A stretch of 64,000 bases of DNA from Streptomonospora nanhaiensis (GTDB lineage: Bacteria; Actinomycetota; Actinomycetes; Streptosporangiales; Streptosporangiaceae). The stretch spans positions 5,642,001 to 5,706,000 of the forward strand of contig NZ_JACCFO010000001.1 in assembly GCF_013410565.1 (NCBI RefSeq), given 5' to 3'. Both the position numbers and the translations under genes were made by a program. The notes beneath the pieces are model-generated. The model made no database searches. It was not told the origin of the DNA and saw only the letters and a program-made list of their open reading frames with translations. Below, piece after piece: positions 18,184-26,345 of this stretch (position 1 is its first letter; each line of letters opens with the position of its first letter).

Positions 18184-19593
18184 TCAGGCGGTGCCGGTGA
18201 GGGCGGCGCGCGCCTGGGCGTAGCGCTCGCGCACACCGGGCGCGGGGTCGGCCTCGTAGGTCTCGGCCGCGGCGGTCGAGCCCCACTCCGGCGGCTCGGC
18301 GGTGCCCGCCAGCGCCCAGGCGGCCTGGCGCGCGGCGCCGTCGGCCACGTACTCGCCGGGCTCGGGCACCACCACGGGCCGGCCGAGGATCTGGGGCGCG
18401 ATGGCGCGCACCGCCGCCGAGCGCGCGGCGCCGCCGATGAGCAGCACCCGCCGCACGGGCACGTCCTGGGCGGTCAGCGCGTCCACGGCGTCGGCCAGGC
18501 CGCACAGCATGCCCTCCACGAACGCGCGGGCGATGGCGGGCGGGGTGAGGTTGGCCCGGGTGAGGCCGTCGAGGCGGCCGGTGGCGTCGGGCAGGTTGGG
18601 CGTGCGCTCGCCGTCGAGGTAGGGCAGCAGGGTGAGCCCGTGGGCGCCGGAGGGCGCCTCCAGCGCGAGCCGGCCGAACTCCGCCAGGTCCACCCCGAGC
18701 ATCCGGGCGCCGGCGTCGAGGACCCGGGCCGCGTTGAGCGTGCACACCAGCGGCAGGAACCGGCCGGTGGCGTCGGCGAACCCGGTGACCAGGCCGGAGG
18801 GGTCGGCGGTGGGTTCCTCGGCCACGGCGAAGGCGGTGCCCGAGGTCCCCAACGACACCACGACGTCGCCGGGCCCGGCGCCCAGCCCCAGCGCGGCGGC
18901 CATGTTGTCGCCGGTGCCCACCGAGACGGTGCCGATCCCGGGCAGCCCGGCGGCGCGCACCGGCCCGGCGGTGTCGGCCGGGCCGGCCACGCGCGGGGTG
19001 GCCAGGTCGCGGCCGAAGGCCGCGCGCAGCAGGTCGGTGCGGTAGGCGCCCTCGGCGGGGGAGTAGTAGCCGGTGCCCGAGGCGTCGCCGCGGTCGGTCA
19101 GCGCCTCGCCGCCGCCCGTGCCGCCGGTCAGCCGCCAGGTGAGCCAGTCGTGCGGCAGCAGCACCCGCTCGGCCCGCGCGGCGTTGGCGGGCTCGTGCTC
19201 GGCCAGCCAGCGCAGCTTGGTGACGGTGAGGCTGGCCACCGGGACGCTGCCCACCGCCTGGGCCCACGCCCGGGGCCCGCCGAGTTCGGCGATGAGGTCG
19301 CGGGCGGCCCCGGCCGACCGGTTGTCGTTCCACAGCAGCGCGGGCCGCACGACCTCGCCGGCGGAGTCGAGCGCGACCATGCCGTGCTGCTGGGCGGCCA
19401 CGCCGATGGCGGACACCCCCTCCAGCATGCCGTCGGCGCAGACGGCCAGGAGCGCCTCCCACCAGTGGCGGGGGTCGATCTCGGTGCCGTCGGGGTGGGG
19501 CGCCTGGGCGGCGCGCACCGGTTCGCCGGTGTCGGCGCGGCGCACCACGATCTTGGTGCCCTGGGTGGAGGAGTCCACTCCCGCGACCAGCAT
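18184..19593 (-). CDS. xylB: Xylulokinase
   Basis: This 469-residue FGGY-family kinase begins [17 protein letters not shown] (the phosphate-1 motif), contains QQHGMVALD and WNDNRS, and the C-terminal ATP-binding segment [14 protein letters not shown]. It phosphorylates D-xylulose for entry into the pentose phosphate pathway. The ATG at 19593 is chosen because the protein begins there as in the family; upstream in-frame ATGs give non-homologous sequence. It leads the xyl operon, and an operator of the XylR type lies 58-82 nt upstream of the start. Confidence 0.95.
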   Translation of the reverse strand: MLVAGVDSSTQGTKIVVRRADTGEPVRAAQAPHPDGTEIDPRHWWEALLAVCADGMLEGVSAIGVAAQQHGMVALDSAGEVVRPALLWNDNRSAGAARDLIAELGGPRAWAQAVGSVPVASLTVTKLRWLAEHEPANAARAERVLLPHDWLTWRLTGGTGGGEALTDRGDASGTGYYSPAEGAYRTDLLRAAFGRDLATPRVAGPADTAGPVRAAGLPGIGTVSVGTGDNMAAALGLGAGPGDVVVSLGTSGTAFAVAEEPTADPSGLVTGFADATGRFLPLVCTLNAARVLDAGARMLGVDLAEFGRLALEAPSGAHGLTLLPYLDGERTPNLPDATGRLDGLTRANLTPPAIARAFVEGMLCGLADAVDALTAQDVPVRRVLLIGGAARSAAVRAIAPQILGRPVVVPEPGEYVADGAARQAAWALAGTAEPPEWGSTAAAETYEADPAPGVRERYAQARAALTGTA

Positions 19594-19650
19594 CGTCGGC
19601 CTCCAAGCGCTGTGGGGGTAGGGGAACGTGATCCACGACATGCTCGCGGG

Positions 19651-19675
19651 GATTAGTTTGGTTTCCGGACTAATC
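19651..19675 (-). promoter_or_regulatory. XylR-type (ROK) operator upstream of xylB
   Basis: This is a 25-nt inverted repeat. GATTAGTTTGG and CCGGACTAATC flank TTT and match in 9 of 11 pairs. The half-site TTAGTTTG equals the known Bacillus XylR operator half-site. It should hold xylBA repressed unless xylose is present. No ROK repressor gene lies in this window. Confidence 0.75.
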
Positions 19676-19747
19676 AAAAGTCAATCCCGCCGGAGGGGGT
19701 GGAAACGGGCGGGTCGGGGTGTCCGTCCGCCCAGCACCGCACAGCAC

Positions 19748-19786
19748 GAAGCCGCCGCGGGGGCTCAGGGCCCTCGCGGCGGCTTC
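19748..19786. terminator. Hairpin between xyl operator and XRE gene
   Basis: A 17-bp stem with one mismatch and a 5-nt loop lies 51 nt downstream of the XRE regulator stop on the minus strand. No T-run follows. Confidence 0.5.
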
Positions 19787-19836
19787 GAAAGGCGGCCGTG
19801 GCGCGGCGGCGGGCGCGGCCCGGCCGGCGGCGGCCG

Positions 19837-20745
19837 TCAGGCCATGTCGTCGAGGATGCGGCGGAGGAAGCGCGGGGTCTCCGAGGCCGGCGCGGCCTCA
19901 AGGCACAGCCGGTCCATGACCGCCATGTAGTGGTCGGTCTCCTCGGGCTTGTCGAAGTAGACGGAGCTGGTGAGCTGCTCCAGGTACACCACGTCGGGGA
20001 GGTCGGCCCCGGTGAAGCGCAGGATGCTGAACGGCCCGCCCGCGGCGGCGTGCCCGCCCCGGTTGAACGGCACGATCTGCAGCGTGACGTTGGGCAGTGT
20101 GGCCATCTCGATGAGGTGCTCGAGCTGGGCGCGCATGGCGTGGGCGCCGCCCAGCGGACGGCGCAGCGCGGCCTCGTCGACCACGGCCCACAGCCGGGGC
20201 GCCTCGGGCCCGGTGAGCCGCTTCTGGCGGGTCATGCGCAGGTGCACGCGGCGGTCGATCTCATCGACGGGCGCGCTGCCGTGGGCCAGCATGATGACGG
20301 CGCGGGCGTACTCCTCGGCCTGGAGCAGGCCGGGCACGAACTGGAGTTCGTAGGTGCGGATGATCGACGCGGCTTCCTCGAGCCCGACGTAGACCTCGAA
20401 CCAGTTCGGCAGCACGTCGCTGAACTTGTGCCACCACCCGGGGGTGTTGGCCTGCCGGGCCAGGGAGAGCAGGGTCTCGCGCTCCTCGGGCTCGGTGACG
20501 CCGTAGAGCGTGAGCAGGTCGGCGACGTCGCGCTCCTTGAAGCTCACCTGGCCCAGTTCCAGGCGGCTGATCTTCGCGTGCGAGGCGCGGATCTCGTACC
20601 CGGCGGCCTCGCGGCTGATGCCCTTCGCGGTGCGCAGCCGCCGTAACTGCGTGCCGAGCAGGATGCGCAGCACGGTCGGCCCGCCGCGTGACTGGGCGAG
20701 TACGTTCGCCGGAGGGGACTCGTCCTCCGTCCGCACTACCTCCAT
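19837..20745 (-). CDS. XRE-family regulator with DUF5753 domain
   Basis: This 302-residue protein has an N-terminal Cro/C1-type helix-turn-helix (LRRLRTAKGISREAAGYEIRASHAKISRLELGQ) and a C-terminal DUF5753 domain (YELQFVPGLLQAEEYARAV, TLQIVPFNRGGHAAAGGPFSILRF). Actinomycetes carry many such genes, usually next to a DUF397 gene, often linked to differentiation and possibly to toxin-antitoxin behaviour. The ATG at 20745 is supported by GGGAGG. The DUF397 partner here is 597 nt upstream on the same strand, which is unusually far. Confidence 0.9.
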   Translation of the reverse strand: MEVVRTEDESPPANVLAQSRGGPTVLRILLGTQLRRLRTAKGISREAAGYEIRASHAKISRLELGQVSFKERDVADLLTLYGVTEPEERETLLSLARQANTPGWWHKFSDVLPNWFEVYVGLEEAASIIRTYELQFVPGLLQAEEYARAVIMLAHGSAPVDEIDRRVHLRMTRQKRLTGPEAPRLWAVVDEAALRRPLGGAHAMRAQLEHLIEMATLPNVTLQIVPFNRGGHAAAGGPFSILRFTGADLPDVVYLEQLTSSVYFDKPEETDHYMAVMDRLCLEAAPASETPRFLRRILDDMA

Positions 20746-21342
20746 TTGCCCTCCCGAGAGCGCTGGTCGACGCCAGTGAATCAGAATAACGACCATTACG
20801 GCAATCGCCGTCGAACCGCGCGTAACTCTCCCGGCGGCGGCGACGACGCCCTGTGATGGCGGGCGCGAAATCGCCGAGCCGCTCGGCATTGCGCGAGGCG
20901 GCGGGGGTTGCGGTGCCCACCGGTGACCGGTCGAATGCGAATAGTGCGCTATCCGGTTCCGAGGGTAGCCGGGGATCCGCGGTGCGCGGGCGCGTTCGCA
21001 CCACACGCCGACCGGGGAAATTGCCGGCCTATTGCGCTGTACCGCGAAAGTGCAGGTAATCCGGCGGGAATCCGGTGATCGCGGTGCGGCGCGCGGGGTA
21101 ATACGCGGCATTTCACCTGGCCACCCGGTGCCGTCGGGGCCCGGCCGGTGCCCGCCGGGACGGTCCCGCGAGAGGCGGGCGGCGGACAGAGGGGCGGGCC
21201 GCGGCGCGGCCGCCGGAGGCGGTGCCTTTGCCGGCGTGGGGGCTTTGCCGGCGTGCGCCGTCCCACCTTCGGACCCGGCGCCCGCGCGGGCGGTGGCGCG
21301 CGTGCCGGCCTCGGCGGGCCGTGCGCGCGGCGGGAGCCGCGG
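20746..21342. other. Long non-coding gap between XRE and DUF397 genes
   Basis: These 597 nt hold no credible gene. The half nearest the XRE gene is AT-richer and probably holds its promoter. A 13-nt direct repeat, CTTTGCCGGCGTG, occurs twice near 21228 and 21243. No terminator or RNA motif was recognised. Confidence 0.5.
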
Positions 21343-21579
21343 TCAGTCGATCAGGTGGTCGAACTCGCCCTGTTTGGCGCCGCGCAGGAACGCCTTCATC
21401 TCGGCCGGGGTGTAGATCAGCGCCGGGCCGTTGGGGTGGCGCGAGTTGCGGACGGCGATCGCTCCGTCAGGCAGCTGGGCCACCTCGACGCAGTTGCCGC
21501 TGGGGTTGCTCAGCTCCGACTTGCGCCACACGACCCCCCGCAGCCGGCTGGCGGGGATGCCGTTGTAGGTCTGCTGCAT
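21343..21579 (-). CDS. DUF397 domain protein
   Basis: This 78-residue protein has the DUF397 signature: W-[RK]-K-S-x-x-S in VVWRKSELSNPSGNCVEVA, an RNSRHPNGPALIYTPAEMKAFL segment and a short acidic end. DUF397 proteins are small partners of XRE/DUF5753 regulators in actinomycetes. The ATG follows an AGGAGA site. A 12-bp palindrome lies 60 nt upstream of the start and may be an operator for the XRE partner. Confidence 0.9.
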   Translation of the reverse strand: MQQTYNGIPASRLRGVVWRKSELSNPSGNCVEVAQLPDGAIAVRNSRHPNGPALIYTPAEMKAFLRGAKQGEFDHLID

Positions 21580-21638
21580 CTGTGGTCTCTCCTATCTGCC
21601 GCGCCACAAGATCATCCGCGACTCGCGCAGACTACCGG

Positions 21639-21650
21639 ATGCACGTGCAT
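21639..21650. promoter_or_regulatory. 12-bp palindrome ATGCACGTGCAT
   Basis: A perfect palindrome sits upstream of the DUF397 start. A related sequence (TGCACATGCATTCGTGC) occurs near 21968 before the anti-sigma-like gene. Both could be sites for the XRE regulator; this is inference. Confidence 0.35.
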
Positions 21651-22060
21651 ATGTGTTTGCAGGGGTGCTTGCGTCAGTAAACCACGCCAAGTGCGTCGAT
21701 ACCCGTCCATCTACCTCCGTCGGGCGCAAGTCGGGCGCTTTGTGACGATTGGGGAGTTATGGGACTGACTGCGGGCCGATATCGCCCCAGGTCACGGCGG
21801 CCTGGGGCGGCTGGTTCCCGTGACGCTTCGTGATGTGCTTTGGTGACCTGCGATAAAGCGGAACGCGCGCACGCGCGGGACGCCCGAGTGTTCCCGGGGT
21901 TCGCTTAAGTTTTCATAACGAACGACTTCGGGGAGGACACGCGCAGCACTTCTCACTAGACTCTGTTTTGCACATGCATTCGTGCTTACGTCTGTAAGTG
22001 ACGAGAGAAAAGGGTGCACGTGAACCCGTACGGTGCGAGCCCGACAGCGCAAGGAGCGCG
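21651..22060. promoter_or_regulatory. Intergenic region with -10 element for RsbW-like gene
   Basis: No gene is visible in this AT-richer stretch. TAGACT at 21957-21962 is a good -10 element for the plus-strand gene at 22061 and would give a leader of about 90 nt. A matching -35 is not evident. Confidence 0.45.
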
Positions 22061-22618
22061 ATGACTGCGCACTCTGCCCACTTCAGAGCCGGTGGCCTGT
22101 TCCTGGAGTCCAGCAGCGGACGGCTGCCGCCCGTCCGCCTCGACGTGCCGGGAGGCTGGCAGGGGCTGTCACCGGCTCCGCTGCCCGTGGGGGAGCACTT
22201 CGTCCGGCCGGTCACCGCGGTGCGCGGCCTTGGCTTCCACCCGGCCTCGGTGAAGGACGCGCGCGACTTCGCCCACGCCGTGCTCGCCGAGTGGGGGTTC
22301 GCCGGCCTGTCCGCCGACGTGCGCCTGGTGGTCTCCGAACTCGTCACCAACGCCTGCCGGCACGCCGCGCCGGTCGACGCCGGGCTCCTTTCGGAGTGGT
22401 CCATCCAGTTCGGGCTCGTGCGCGACGACCACGAGCTGACCTGCATGGTCTTCGACCCCAGTCGCGTCGCCCCGGCCATGGCCGACCCCGACGACTGCGA
22501 AGAGGGCGGCCGCGGGCTCCGCCTCATCGACACCTACAGCTCCAAGTGGGGCTGGAACATCCTCGACGGGCAGGGAAAGGTGGTCTGGGCCGCGTTCTCC
22601 ATTCCCGACGCGCCCTAG
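22061..22618 (+). CDS. RsbW-like ATP-binding protein (anti-sigma kinase family)
   Basis: The 185-residue product has a GHKL ATPase fold in its C-terminal 130 residues: VVSELVTNACRHAAP (N box), a VFDPSRVAP stretch where the G1 Asp lies, and GGRGLRLIDTYSSKWGW. The N-terminal 50 residues are not recognised. Actinomycetes carry many stand-alone proteins of this kind, related to RsbW/SpoIIAB anti-sigma kinases. No sigma factor or anti-anti-sigma gene is adjacent, so its partner is unknown. The ATG at 22061 follows an AAGGAG site, and a strong terminator follows the gene, making it monocistronic. Confidence 0.85.
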   Translation: MTAHSAHFRAGGLFLESSSGRLPPVRLDVPGGWQGLSPAPLPVGEHFVRPVTAVRGLGFHPASVKDARDFAHAVLAEWGFAGLSADVRLVVSELVTNACRHAAPVDAGLLSEWSIQFGLVRDDHELTCMVFDPSRVAPAMADPDDCEEGGRGLRLIDTYSSKWGWNILDGQGKVVWAAFSIPDAP

Positions 22619-22654
22619 AGGGGCACCACCGAGCACCTCTGCCCTTCCGAAAGA

Positions 22655-22692
22655 GGGCGCCGCCGCCGGTCCGGCGGCGGCGCCCGTTTTTT
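22655..22692 (+). terminator. Rho-independent terminator
   Basis: The hairpin has 14-15 bp arms (GGGCGCCGCCGCCGG and its complement) with a 2-nt loop, followed by GTTTTTT. It ends the RsbW-like transcript and is one of the few classical T-run terminators in the window. Confidence 0.9.
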
Positions 22693-22827
22693 CTCCCCCC
22701 CCCCCGGCCGCCGCGCCGCGCGGGCGCGCCGCCCGGGTGACCTGGGGCGTTGGGTCCCGCCCCCGGATGAGTGTTTTCTCATCTGGCTTTCATGGCGCCT
22801 CCACGGTGGCGGGCCATGATCACAGGC

Positions 22828-23187
22828 ATGAAACCGCTGTACCGCGTCATGCTGATCGGCGGCGTCGCGATCGCCGCCCTCGTCACCGCCGCCCTGGCCT
22901 GGGGTGTGAGCCGCGACCCCGCGCCCGAGCCCCCTCCCGAGCAGGTCATAGTGGGAGAGTCGCCCGCGTCCAACCCCGCCGGACAGGGACCCGGCCGCGA
23001 AGCGTCGGCCAGCCCCTCGGCGGCGCCGTCGGACAGTCCGTCCCCGCACCCCTCCGAGGACGACATCGTCTCGCCGCCGCCCCCCGTCACCGGCGACGAC
23101 GACGCGGACGATGACGACGAGGAAGGGGACGATGACGGCGACGACGACGGTGACGACGACGGTGACGACGACGGTGACGACGACTGA
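22828..23187 (+). CDS. Single-pass membrane protein with Asp-rich repeat tail
   Basis: This 119-residue protein has one N-terminal membrane helix (VMLIGGVAIAALVTAALAWGV), a Pro/Ser-rich linker and a tail almost entirely of Asp and Gly that ends in four Gly-Asp-Asp-Asp units. Such an acidic extracytoplasmic tail could bind cations, but this is speculation. It is the first gene of an operon with a histidine kinase and response regulator. The repeat tail overlaps the probable start region of the kinase in another frame. The ATG at 22828 is chosen because the membrane helix follows directly. Confidence 0.7.
   Translation: MKPLYRVMLIGGVAIAALVTAALAWGVSRDPAPEPPPEQVIVGESPASNPAGQGPGREASASPSAAPSDSPSPHPSEDDIVSPPPPVTGDDDADDDDEEGDDDGDDDGDDDGDDDGDDD
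23137..23184 (+). repeat. Four 12-nt tandem repeats (GGYGACGACGAC)
   Basis: Four tandem copies encode Gly-Asp-Asp-Asp in the membrane protein frame. In the kinase frame the same bases read Thr-Thr-Val-Thr, with GTG codons that could each serve as kinase starts. Confidence 0.9.
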
Positions 23188-24673
23188 CGACCGCGCTGCC
23201 GCACCGCCGCCGCCTGCGGCGCCCTCCCTGTGGCGGCGCATCCCCGCCCGGGTGCGGATCATGGTCTGGGTGGTGCTGCTGATGGTGGGCGTGCTCACCC
23301 TGGTGAACGTCATCACCTGGCAGGCGCTGCGCAGCGGGGTGGACGACCGCATCGACAGCGCGCTGACCCAGGAGCACGACGAGTTCTCCCGGTTCTTCAA
23401 AAGCGAGGCCCCTGAGACCCGGCAGCACTTCAGCTCGGTCGACGCGGCGCTGCGCACCTACGTGGTCGGCCAGTACCCCGACGACAACGAGATCATCTTC
23501 GGCCACGTGGACGACGCGCCGGGCGCCCAGGTGCCCACCGGCCGCGTGCGCCAGTACCCCGAACCGCTCTACGACGTCTCGGCCGACGAGGAATTGCGCG
23601 AGGAGATCCTGGGCTCGCCCGCCGCGCGCGGGGAGGTGGACACCCCCGCCGGCGTGCTGCGCTGGCACAAGGCCCGGCTCAACCTCGCCAACGCGTCCGC
23701 GGACAACCCCGGCGGCTGGTTCGTCATCGGCTACTTCGTCGAGGCCGAACGGGCCGACGTCAACCGCACCATCGGCACGCTGGGGCTGGTCAGCGCGGTG
23801 GGCCTGGTCATCGCGGGCGCGGCCGCCTGGTGGGTCTCCGGCCGGATCCTGGCGCCCATCCGGCTGGTGCGCCAGACCGCGGCCCAGATCAGCGAGGAGG
23901 ACCTCACCCGGCGCATCGACGTCCCCGGCAACGACGACGTCGCCGCGCTGGCCGAGCAGTTCAACGCCATGCTCGACCGGTTGGAGGAGTCGTTCTCGGC
24001 GCAGCGGCGGTTCGTCGACGACGCGGGACACGAGCTGCGCACGCCCATCACCATCGTCCGGGGCCATCTGGAGCTGATGGGCGACGACCCCGAGGAGCGG
24101 CGCGAGGTGGTCCGGCTGGTCACCGACGAACTGGACCGCATGGCCCGCATCGTGGACGACCTCCTGCTGCTGGCCAAGGCCGAGCGCCCCGACTTCGTCC
24201 AGCCGCGCACGGTGTGGCTGGCCGAGCTGACCGGCGACATCGACGCCAAGGTCCGGGCGCTGGCCGACCGCAACTGGCGGCTGGAGCACGTCGGCGAGGG
24301 CGCGGTGCACGTCGACCCGCAGCGGATCACCCAGGCCATGGTGCAGCTGGCCTCCAACGCCGCGCAGCACACCGGGCCCGGCGACACCATCAGCATCGGG
24401 TCGGCCATGACCGAGGACGGCGGTGCCGTGCTGTGGGTCGGCGACACCGGCCCGGGGGTCCCCGAGGCCGACCGCGAGCGGATCTTCGAGCGCTTCTCCC
24501 GGGGCTCGGGCACCCGCAACCGCAGCGGCGCGGGCCTGGGCCTGGCGATCGTGCGCGCGATCGTGGAGGCCCACCACGGCCGCGTGGAGCTGCGCTCGGT
24601 CCCCGGTCGGGGCGCGGAGTTCTCGCTGGTCCTGCCCCCCACCCACCCCGACAGAGCCAAGGAGCGGATGTGA
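23174..24673 (+). CDS. Sensor histidine kinase (HAMP, HisKA, HATPase)
   Basis: This kinase of about 499 residues has a membrane helix (VRIMVWVVLLMVGVLTLVNVI), an extracytoplasmic domain of about 150 residues, a second helix (LVSAVGLVIAGAAAWWV), HAMP, HisKA with GHELRTPITIVRGH, and HATPase motifs (NAAQHTG, DTGPGVP, GAGLGLAIV). The start is uncertain: the GTG at 23174 overlaps the previous stop by 14 nt, while ATGs at 23111 and 23129 would add 15-21 Thr-rich residues encoded by the repeat. The response regulator overlaps its stop by 4 nt. The acidic membrane protein upstream may be an accessory sensor (inference). Confidence 0.9.
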   Translation: MTTTDDRAAAPPPPAAPSLWRRIPARVRIMVWVVLLMVGVLTLVNVITWQALRSGVDDRIDSALTQEHDEFSRFFKSEAPETRQHFSSVDAALRTYVVGQYPDDNEIIFGHVDDAPGAQVPTGRVRQYPEPLYDVSADEELREEILGSPAARGEVDTPAGVLRWHKARLNLANASADNPGGWFVIGYFVEAERADVNRTIGTLGLVSAVGLVIAGAAAWWVSGRILAPIRLVRQTAAQISEEDLTRRIDVPGNDDVAALAEQFNAMLDRLEESFSAQRRFVDDAGHELRTPITIVRGHLELMGDDPEERREVVRLVTDELDRMARIVDDLLLLAKAERPDFVQPRTVWLAELTGDIDAKVRALADRNWRLEHVGEGAVHVDPQRITQAMVQLASNAAQHTGPGDTISIGSAMTEDGGAVLWVGDTGPGVPEADRERIFERFSRGSGTRNRSGAGLGLAIVRAIVEAHHGRVELRSVPGRGAEFSLVLPPTHPDRAKERM

Positions 24674-25329
24674 GTCGGATCCTGATCGCCGAGGACGAGG
24701 AGCGCATCTCCGCCTTCGTCCGCAAGGGACTGGTGGCCAACGGGTTCTCGGCCGCCGTGGTGGCCACCGGCGCCGAGGCGGTGGACTACGCGCTCTCGGG
24801 CGAGTTCGACCTGCTGGTGCTCGACATCGGCCTGCCCGACCTCGACGGGTTCGCCGTGCTGCGGCGGGTGCGCGCCGGAGGCTCCACCCTGCCGGTGATC
24901 TTCCTCACCGCCAGGGACGGGATCGCCGACACCGTCACGGGCCTGGAGAACGGCGCCGACGACTACATGACCAAGCCGTTCCGGTTCGAGGAGCTGCTGG
25001 CCCGGGTGCGGCTGCGGCTGCGCACCGATCGGACCGCCGAGCACACCACGCTCAGCGCCGCCGGGCTCACCCTGGACCTGCGCACCCGCCGGGCGGCCAC
25101 CAGCACCGGCACGGTCGACCTCACCGCGCGGGAGTTCGCCCTGCTGGAGCTGCTGCTGCGGCACCGCGACCACGTGCTCTCGCGCCAGCAGATCCTGTCG
25201 CACGTGTGGGGCTACGACCACGACCCCGGCTCCAACGTGGTGGACGTCTACGTCCGCGCGCTGCGCAAGAAGATCGGCGCGGGGCGGATCGAGACCGTGC
25301 GGGGCATGGGCTACCGCCTGGCGGGCTGA
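24670..25329 (+). CDS. OmpR-family response regulator
   Basis: This 219-residue regulator has a receiver domain (acidic pair in AEDEE, phospho-Asp in LLVLDIGLPDLDG, FLTAR, MTKPFRFEE) and a Trans_reg_C winged helix ending in RIETVRGMGYRLAG. The GTG start overlaps the kinase stop (GTGA), which fixes both. It pairs with the upstream kinase. Its target genes are not visible; autoregulation of the three-gene operon is common in this family. Confidence 0.93.
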   Translation: MSRILIAEDEERISAFVRKGLVANGFSAAVVATGAEAVDYALSGEFDLLVLDIGLPDLDGFAVLRRVRAGGSTLPVIFLTARDGIADTVTGLENGADDYMTKPFRFEELLARVRLRLRTDRTAEHTTLSAAGLTLDLRTRRAATSTGTVDLTAREFALLELLLRHRDHVLSRQQILSHVWGYDHDPGSNVVDVYVRALRKKIGAGRIETVRGMGYRLAG

Positions 25330-25370
25330 CCCGCGGGAGGCCGGGGCGCGGAGGTCCGCGGCCGGCGCCG

Positions 25371-25994
25371 CTACTCGCGCGGGCGGCCGAGGTGGTGGTG
25401 GATCACCAGGTCGGCGTTGACGTCGCCCAGTTCGGCCAGGGTCAGGCCGCCCTCGGGGTCGTACCAGTCGAGCACGGAGTCGAGGGTGTCGACCACGGTG
25501 GCGGCGGCGCTGACGGGGTTGGCGACGCGGAACTCGCCGGCGGCGACGCCTTCGGCGATGAGGGCGCGCAGGTGCGCCCGGTAGCCCTGGAGGAGGCCGG
25601 TCAGCTCCCGGTGCCGCTCGGGGTGGATGGCCCGCAGCGTGGGCAGCAGGGCGCGCCGCAGGTGTTCGGCGGTGCGCTGCCGCCAGCAGTGCCGGATGTG
25701 CCGCCGCACCAGGCGGTCGACGCGCTCGGTGGGGGAGAGGCCGTCGGCCGGGGAGCCGAGTTGGGCGTCCACGAGGTCGCGGGTGGAGTGCAGCGCCACC
25801 GCGTAGGCGAGGTCGAGCCGGGTGGGGAAGGTTCTGCGGAAGGCCACGGGGTCGACACCGGTGGCGGCGGTGACCTCGTGGGCGATGGCGGCCATGCCGA
25901 TGCCGTTGAGGCCGTGGCGGGCGAACAGCCCCGCCGCGGTGTGGAGCGCGCGGTCGAAGGCGCGCGCGTCGATGTGGGACAGGTCCGCTGTCAT
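25371..25994 (-). CDS. TetR-family transcriptional regulator
   Basis: The 207-residue product has an N-terminal TetR helix-turn-helix, although degenerate: GLNGIGMAAIAHEVTAATGVDPVAFRRTFPTRLDLAYAVAL. The C-terminal ligand-binding half is divergent. Two starts are close together (26000 and 25994); 25994 has better spacing from a GAGA-rich site. The gene upstream on the same strand is the degenerate glycerophosphodiesterase, 351 nt away, so a shared transcript is doubtful. The ligand is unknown. Confidence 0.8.
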   Translation of the reverse strand: MTADLSHIDARAFDRALHTAAGLFARHGLNGIGMAAIAHEVTAATGVDPVAFRRTFPTRLDLAYAVALHSTRDLVDAQLGSPADGLSPTERVDRLVRRHIRHCWRQRTAEHLRRALLPTLRAIHPERHRELTGLLQGYRAHLRALIAEGVAAGEFRVANPVSAAATVVDTLDSVLDWYDPEGGLTLAELGDVNADLVIHHHLGRPRE

Positions 25995-26345
25995 GATCAT
26001 CTCTGCAATGCCCCGGGTGTCGCGGGCGTAGACGAGGGGTGGGAGCGGGTGCGGTGGCGTGCCGGGGAAGCCGTGCGCGCGGCGCGGATGGGCGAGCGCT
26101 GCCGCGGGTGCGGAGGCGGGCCGCGGGTTCGGCCGGCCCGGTGCACCGCGATCGCCGATGCGGGGAACACCGGCCGTTTCCAGCATAGCGGCGCCCGGGG
26201 TCGCTTTCAGGGAAAAGCGGGCAGGTTGCCCGGAGGAAAATCCGCGCGGTATTTTGCATGCACGGCAGCCGGAATGAATTGAATTCAGTTCCACTCGCGG
26301 GGGCTGCAATTCCGGTCCGCCAGCGGGAGGAGAATTGGGTCGAGC
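25995..26345. other. AT-richer intergenic region with palindrome
   Basis: No gene is visible in these 351 nt. Their base composition is clearly less GC-rich than the neighbours. A perfect 13-nt palindrome, TGAATTGAATTCA, lies at 26275-26287, well upstream of the tetR-type gene. It probably holds the promoter of that gene. Confidence 0.45.
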
